17,120 nucleotides of DNA from ZLKRG08 sp964565165 (GTDB lineage: Bacteria > Actinomycetota > Actinomycetes > Nanopelagicales > Nanopelagicaceae): assembly GCA_964565165.1 (NCBI GenBank), contig CAZMDJ010000019.1, positions 1 through 17,120 of the forward strand, read 5' to 3'. A program made the translations under genes and the position numbers. A model generated the notes under the pieces. The model was not told where the DNA came from. It did no database searches and worked only from the letters and a program-made list of their open reading frames with translations. Positions 14,365 through 17,120 of this stretch are shown here, one piece after another; the first letter of the stretch is position 1, and each line of letters starts with the position of its first letter.

Positions 14365-15269
14365 TGGACGTTAGATCAGAGATTCTCAGCCATTTAGAGA
14401 ACGAATCAATTGAAATTCTGCGCGAAACCGCAGCATCATTCCGTAATCCAGTAATGATGTATTCAATCGGTAAAGACTCATCGGTTCTGCTCCACTTAGC
14501 GCGTAAAGCTTTCTACCCATCGCCGATTCCTTTTAAGTTATTGCATGTAGATACAACTTGGAAGTTCAAGGAAATGATTACTTTCCGCGATGAAGTTGTT
14601 AAAGATTTAGGTGTCCAGTTAATTGTGCACACCAACCAAGCAGGTGTTGAAGCTGGAATTAATCCATTTACCTCTGGAATCTCTGAATACACACGCGTTA
14701 TGAAAACCGTCGCGCTACGAGAAGCCCTTGATTTATATGGCTTTGATGCCGCTATCGGTGGATCCCGTCGCGATGAAGAGAAGAGCCGCGCAAAGGAGCG
14801 AATCTTTAGCGTGCGCGATGAAGGACATCGTTGGAATCCACGTGCACAACGTCCTGAACTTTGGCGTACCTACAACACTCGTTTAGCGCCAGGTCAGACC
14901 ATGCGCGTATTTCCTTTATCTGATTGGACTGAAGCAGATATTTGGCACTACATCTTGCAAGAGAATATTCACGTTAACCCGCTTTACTTTGCAAAGAACC
15001 GACCAATGGTTAAACGCGGCGATCAATTAATTATGGTTGACGATGATCGTTATCCACTACAAGAAGGTGAAACCCCATTCGATGCAATGGTTCGTTTCCG
15101 CACATTAGGTTGCTATCCACTCACTGCGGCAGTTGAATCAACGGCAAAGACCATTGAAGAAGTTGTTGAAGAAGTTTTAAATGTAAATCTCTCAGAACGC
15201 GCTACTCGATTAATCGATGGTGACAATGAAGATTCGATGGAAAAGAAGAAGACGGAGGGCTATTTCTAA
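14364..15269 (+). CDS. cysD: Sulfate adenylyltransferase small subunit
   Basis: The ATP pyrophosphatase-type catalytic subunit of ATP sulfurylase, making adenosine 5'-phosphosulfate from ATP and sulfate together with the GTPase CysN. The protein has 301 residues, as usual. The PP-loop is MYSIGKDSSVLLHLARKAF (32-50), in the CysD-specific SIGKDS form; LLHVDTTWKFKEM, IGGSRRDEEKSRAKER and a C-terminal SMEKKKTEGYF are all strongly conserved in the family. I start at ATG 14364 rather than the TTG one codon earlier because GGGGA ends 4 nt before it and the ATG overlaps the sulfotransferase stop (TGATG). The next gene, encoding CysNC, overlaps the stop by one base (TAATG). Confidence 0.96.
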   Translation: MDVRSEILSHLENESIEILRETAASFRNPVMMYSIGKDSSVLLHLARKAFYPSPIPFKLLHVDTTWKFKEMITFRDEVVKDLGVQLIVHTNQAGVEAGINPFTSGISEYTRVMKTVALREALDLYGFDAAIGGSRRDEEKSRAKERIFSVRDEGHRWNPRAQRPELWRTYNTRLAPGQTMRVFPLSDWTEADIWHYILQENIHVNPLYFAKNRPMVKRGDQLIMVDDDRYPLQEGETPFDAMVRFRTLGCYPLTAAVESTAKTIEEVVEEVLNVNLSERATRLIDGDNEDSMEKKKTEGYF

Positions 15270-17092
15270 TGGCTAACTCCGTAATCAGACTTTTGACTTG
15301 TGGCTCTGTAGATGATGGAAAGAGCACGCTTATTGGCCGTTTATTGGTTGAAACCAATAGCGTTCCGCATGACACCATTAATGCTGCGAAGAAAACACGT
15401 CGCAGTGGTTCCACTATTCCAGCTGGCGAAATTGATTTCAGTTTATTAACCGATGGCCTTGAAGCAGAGCGCGAACAAGGAATCACCATCGATGTTGCAT
15501 ATCGATCAATGAGTTTGCTAAACGGCGAACGATTAATCATCTCTGATGCGCCAGGACATGAGCAGTACACCCGCAACATGGTCGTTGCCGCATCTCGCGC
15601 AGATATCGGCTTAGTATTAATTGATGCAACAAAAGGTGTACGTACACAAACTCTTCGCCACCTAACTATCTGCGAACTTATGGGCGTAAGTCGCATCATT
15701 GTGGCAATCAATAAGCTTGATGCGATGGAATATAAAGAATCTGTTTTTAATGAAATCGCTGCAGATATCTCAAAAACTATTGGCCGATTAGGCTTAAAAG
15801 ACGTCGTTCTTATTCCATTAAGCGCGCTAGCTGGCGATAACGTGGTTTATAAAACGGACGTCATGCCTTGGTATTCAGGACCTACGCTGCAAGAAGCGAT
15901 CCAAGAGTGGCGCTCACCTGTAGTTGCTGGTGCCTCAGGTTTGATGCGTGCGCAGTTAATCTCTCGCGCAGATGATTTCCGTGGAGTTGCCGGAACAGTT
16001 ACTCAAGGCGAATTTGCAGTTGGAAATGAAGTCACAATCTTCCCAAGCAACAAGAAGGCAACTGTTGCAAAAGTTGTAACCTTTAATAAAGAGATTGCAA
16101 AGGCAGAGACCAATAAAGCTGTGACTTTAGTTCTTGAACCAGAGGTAGATGTTGCTCGTGGAGATGTAATTGCAACTTCAGCCGAAGAATTATCAGCAGC
16201 CGACCGATTCTCTGCGCATATTGTCTGGCTAGATGAAGAGGCGCTTATCCATAGCCGTTCATACATGCTCTTCTCAGGACCTTCATCTTCTCCAGCGATG
16301 ATTACCAAAATTAAACACCGTTTAGATGTAAATACCGGTGATCAGATGTCTGCGGATACGTTAACTATGAACGATATCGGCGATGTAGAAATTGCAACTG
16401 ATATCCCAATGATTTTAAAGCCATACGAATCATCACGTGAATTCGGAAATTTCATTCTGGTCGATCGCCTAACTCAGCGCACAGTTGGCGCTGGCATGAT
16501 TCGTCACTCGTTACGTCGCGCTACAAATGTGCATCACCAGAATTACGAATTAAATAAAGCACAACGCAGCGCACAGAAGAATCAGAAAGCTCGTGCAATT
16601 TGGTTAACCGGTCTATCTGGTTCAGGTAAATCAACTATTGCTAATGCGCTAGAACAAACTCTCTTTGCAAATGGCGCACACTGCTATGTATTAGATGGTG
16701 ACAATTTACGTCTTGGTTTAAATATGGATTTAGGTTTCACTCCAGAAGATCGCGCTGAGAATGTTCGTCGCGTATCTGAGGTCGCTAAGTTGATGGTTGA
16801 CGCTGGTTTAATAGTGATTTCAGCGCTTGTTAGCCCATTTGAAACTGATAGAAATAGAGCGAAATCCATCTTTGAAGAGGGCGAATTCCTAGAAGTATTC
16901 GTTGATACACCGGTAGAGATTTGTCAGCAACGAGATCCAAAGGGTCTTTATAAGAAATCAGCTGCGGGAGAGATTCCAAACTTCACTGGCGTTGGACAAG
17001 ATTACGAGCGCCCAAAGTACCCAGACTTGGTCCTTGATGGCACTGCGTCGCTAGAAGAGAACGTACAAAAGTTAGTTAAATTGATTCTATGA
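15269..17092 (+). CDS. cysNC: Bifunctional sulfate adenylyltransferase large subunit / APS kinase
   Basis: A 607-residue fusion. Residues 1-425 are the CysN GTPase, which drives ATP sulfurylase by GTP hydrolysis: G1 CGSVDDGKST (11-20), G3 ISDAPGHEQY (91-100) and G4 INKLDAM (147-153), then two EF-Tu-like beta-barrel domains. Residues 440-607 are APS kinase (CysC), which makes PAPS: Walker A WLTGLSGSGKST (445-456), VLDGDNLRLGLNMDLGF (474-490), DRAENVRRV and ISALVSPFETDR (517-528). Both halves look intact. With CysD this completes PAPS synthesis from sulfate. GGAGGG lies 9 nt upstream of the ATG, which overlaps the cysD stop by one base. No PAPS reductase follows within the window, and the next reading frame overlaps the stop by 4 nt. 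Confidence 0.96.
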   Translation: MANSVIRLLTCGSVDDGKSTLIGRLLVETNSVPHDTINAAKKTRRSGSTIPAGEIDFSLLTDGLEAEREQGITIDVAYRSMSLLNGERLIISDAPGHEQYTRNMVVAASRADIGLVLIDATKGVRTQTLRHLTICELMGVSRIIVAINKLDAMEYKESVFNEIAADISKTIGRLGLKDVVLIPLSALAGDNVVYKTDVMPWYSGPTLQEAIQEWRSPVVAGASGLMRAQLISRADDFRGVAGTVTQGEFAVGNEVTIFPSNKKATVAKVVTFNKEIAKAETNKAVTLVLEPEVDVARGDVIATSAEELSAADRFSAHIVWLDEEALIHSRSYMLFSGPSSSPAMITKIKHRLDVNTGDQMSADTLTMNDIGDVEIATDIPMILKPYESSREFGNFILVDRLTQRTVGAGMIRHSLRRATNVHHQNYELNKAQRSAQKNQKARAIWLTGLSGSGKSTIANALEQTLFANGAHCYVLDGDNLRLGLNMDLGFTPEDRAENVRRVSEVAKLMVDAGLIVISALVSPFETDRNRAKSIFEEGEFLEVFVDTPVEICQQRDPKGLYKKSAAGEIPNFTGVGQDYERPKYPDLVLDGTASLEENVQKLVKLIL

Positions 17093-17120
17093 ATTGGCTC
17101 GTATTCGCAATCGTGGGTTC
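17089..17120 (+). CDS. Start of an unidentified gene, truncated by the window end
   Basis: The ATG overlaps the cysNC stop by 4 nt (ATGA), the same junction style as the rest of the operon, and the frame stays open to the window edge. Only MNWLVFAIVG can be read. It is hydrophobic, as at the start of a membrane protein. Permeases for sulfate or related anions often accompany cysDNC genes, so a transporter is a guess, but ten residues do not allow assignment. Confidence 0.5.
   Translation, partial: MNWLVFAIVG

Overview
The window reads as one continuous, gene-dense stretch of a small, AT-leaning actinobacterial chromosome. Supporting signs are the actinobacterial adrenodoxin-reductase-type FprA, the fused CysNC, very short or overlapping gene junctions, A/T-rich third positions, and TANNNT boxes placed 6-8 nt before ATG (leaderless-style starts). 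A streamlined freshwater actinobacterium of the acI/Nanopelagicales type fits best. That placement is inference; no rRNA or marker protein in the window settles it.

Layout. (1) 41-2106, + strand: kynureninase and tryptophan 2,3-dioxygenase, overlapping by 4 nt, two steps of tryptophan catabolism; kynurenine formamidase is not seen. (2) 2090-2671, - strand: a nitroreductase-family flavoprotein, tail-to-tail and overlapping the dioxygenase gene. (3) 2672-2864: a 193-bp divergent regulatory gap. (4) 2865-4259, +: a class III aminotransferase resembling glutamate-1-semialdehyde aminomutase. (5) 4278-6819, +: a NodI-like ATPase with two different NodJ-like permeases, a complete ABC exporter. (6) 6836-8391, +: a second exporter of the polysaccharide type (Wzm/Wzt-like). 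(7) 8399-8471, -: tRNA-Arg(ACG). (8) 8503-9771, -: ferredoxin-NADP reductase FprA. (9) 9793-13468, -: three glycosyltransferases joined by 4-nt overlaps. (10) 13501-17092, +, divergent from the glycosyltransferases across 32 bp: sulfotransferase, CysD and CysNC, then the first codons of another gene at 17089.

How it may work together. CysD and CysNC make the sulfate donor PAPS. The gene directly upstream, translationally linked to cysD, is a PAPS-dependent sulfotransferase. Opposite it lies a glycosyltransferase operon, and 1-6 kb away is a polysaccharide-type exporter. No PAPS or sulfite reductase is visible. The simplest reading is a locus that builds, sulfates and exports a surface glycan or glycolipid, with sulfate activation used for sulfation rather than for cysteine synthesis. 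The individual families are known; the combined pathway and its product are inference. No CRISPR array, insertion sequence, phage gene or stretch of more than 300 bp without a gene was seen.
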